From Desulfocapsa sp. (lineage in GTDB: Bacteria > Desulfobacterota > Desulfobulbia > Desulfobulbales > CG2-30-60-27): DNA of 32,716 bases. The notes under the pieces are model-generated. The model did no database searches. It was given only the letters and a program-made list of their open reading frames with translations, and was not told the origin of the DNA. Shown one piece after another: positions 32,088-32,716 of this stretch; positions within the stretch are counted from its first letter, which is position 1; each line of letters starts with the position of its first letter. The translations under genes and the position numbers were made by a program. The stretch covers positions 1 through 32,716 of the forward strand of contig DYDL01000009.1 in assembly GCA_020717925.1 (NCBI GenBank), in the 5' to 3' direction.

Positions 32088-32716
32088 ATGAATTTCTTGC
32101 GCAAATGGGTGCAGGCTGTCTTCAGCCTGCTGACCAACGCCTACTGGGCCTTCCCCTTTACCCGTACCATCTACCAGGGGCCCATGAAGGTGATCTGCGC
32201 GCCGGGGCTCAACTGTTACTCCTGTCCGGCCGCCACCACTTACTGCCCCATCGGCACCATCCAGCAACTTCTCGCCTCGGTGCGGCTCTCCCTGGAGAGC
32301 GGCCAATTTTTTCTCGGTTTTTCCGTGCTGGGCTTTATCGGCATCCTGGGCGGTTTTTTCGGCCGCCTGATCTGCGGCTGGGCCTGCCCCTTCGGCTTTA
32401 TCCAGGAGCTACTCTACAAGCTGCCCACCCGGAAATTCGGTGTGCCCAGGGTGCTGAACTATGGGAAATATTTTTTTCTGGCCTTTTTCGTGGTGCTCTT
32501 GCCTCTAATTGTGGTGGACGATTTCGGCGGCGGGGTCACCTGGTTCTGCAAGTACGTCTGCCCTGCCGGCACCCTGGAGGCCGGCTTGCCCATGCTGGCC
32601 ATGCAGCCCAGTCTGCGGGCCCAGGTGGGTGGGCTTTTTCTGAATAAGTTCGTGATCATGATTTTTGTCCTGGTCTGGAGCGTGCTGGCCAGCCGTCCTT
32701 TCTGCCGCACCATCTG
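32088..32716 (+). CDS. NapH-like 4Fe-4S binding membrane protein, partial, runs off right edge
   Basis: MNFLRKWVQAVFSLLTNAYWAFPFTRTIYQGPMKVICAPGLNCYSCPAATTYCPIGTIQQLL...LICGWACPFGFIQELLYKLPTRK...WFCKYVCPAGTLEAG; TM helices with CxxxCP motifs. Confidence 0.88.
   Translation, partial: MNFLRKWVQAVFSLLTNAYWAFPFTRTIYQGPMKVICAPGLNCYSCPAATTYCPIGTIQQLLASVRLSLESGQFFLGFSVLGFIGILGGFFGRLICGWACPFGFIQELLYKLPTRKFGVPRVLNYGKYFFLAFFVVLLPLIVVDDFGGGVTWFCKYVCPAGTLEAGLPMLAMQPSLRAQVGGLFLNKFVIMIFVLVWSVLASRPFCRTI

Noticed and set aside
32105-32647. 180-aa plus-strand ORF overlapping the NapH-like gene
   Set aside because: The alternative frame from 32088 has Cys motifs and TM helices; this frame is a shadow.
1-32716. 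CRISPR array, prophage, toxin-antitoxin or defence island
   Set aside because: No spaced direct-repeat array, no phage structural, integrase, restriction or TA-type genes seen; gene content is chromosomal core plus motility.

Overview
The window looks like a GC-rich chromosomal segment of a Deltaproteobacterium / Desulfobulbales-like organism; the lineage is inferred from gene content and style only. I see no prophage, CRISPR array, rRNA, tRNA or intact transposase. Left end (minus strand): nagZ (partial) and queC. Then (plus strand) a stand-alone FlhB C-terminal-like protein and a flagellar block flgF-flgG-flgA-flgH / flgI-flgJ(N-terminal domain only)-flgN-flgK-flgL-csrA-fliW, with flgM on the opposite strand. 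Promoter-like sequences fit this layout: a full-consensus sigma-54 site before flgF, a one-mismatch sigma-54 site before flgI, and a near-perfect sigma-28 (FliA) site before flgM. Next comes an under-annotated minus-strand unit (a 47-aa membrane micro-ORF, an unknown 132-aa protein and a REC-only response regulator). Housekeeping genes follow: polA, ppiD-like, a DnaJ-domain protein and plsY. After these is an hcp / zinc-ribbon-HD / ferredoxin cluster behind an FNR/HcpR-type box, then a TlpA-like thioredoxin, a 71-aa exported protein, a methyltransferase, an FmdB-type protein and mnmG. The right end holds a sigma-54 response regulator and pilD (minus), then an unknown ORF, a PilZ protein, an MTH1187-family protein, a 55-aa CD1871A-like CXXC peptide and a partial NapH-like 4Fe-4S membrane protein. 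The most interesting under-described signals are the CD1871A-like/4Fe-4S module, the hcp-linked zinc-ribbon/HD protein, the micro-ORF/unknown/REC unit, repeat copies in the predicted flgF leader, and a 9-bp-period GTCNGAC array. No clearly novel large system is evident.
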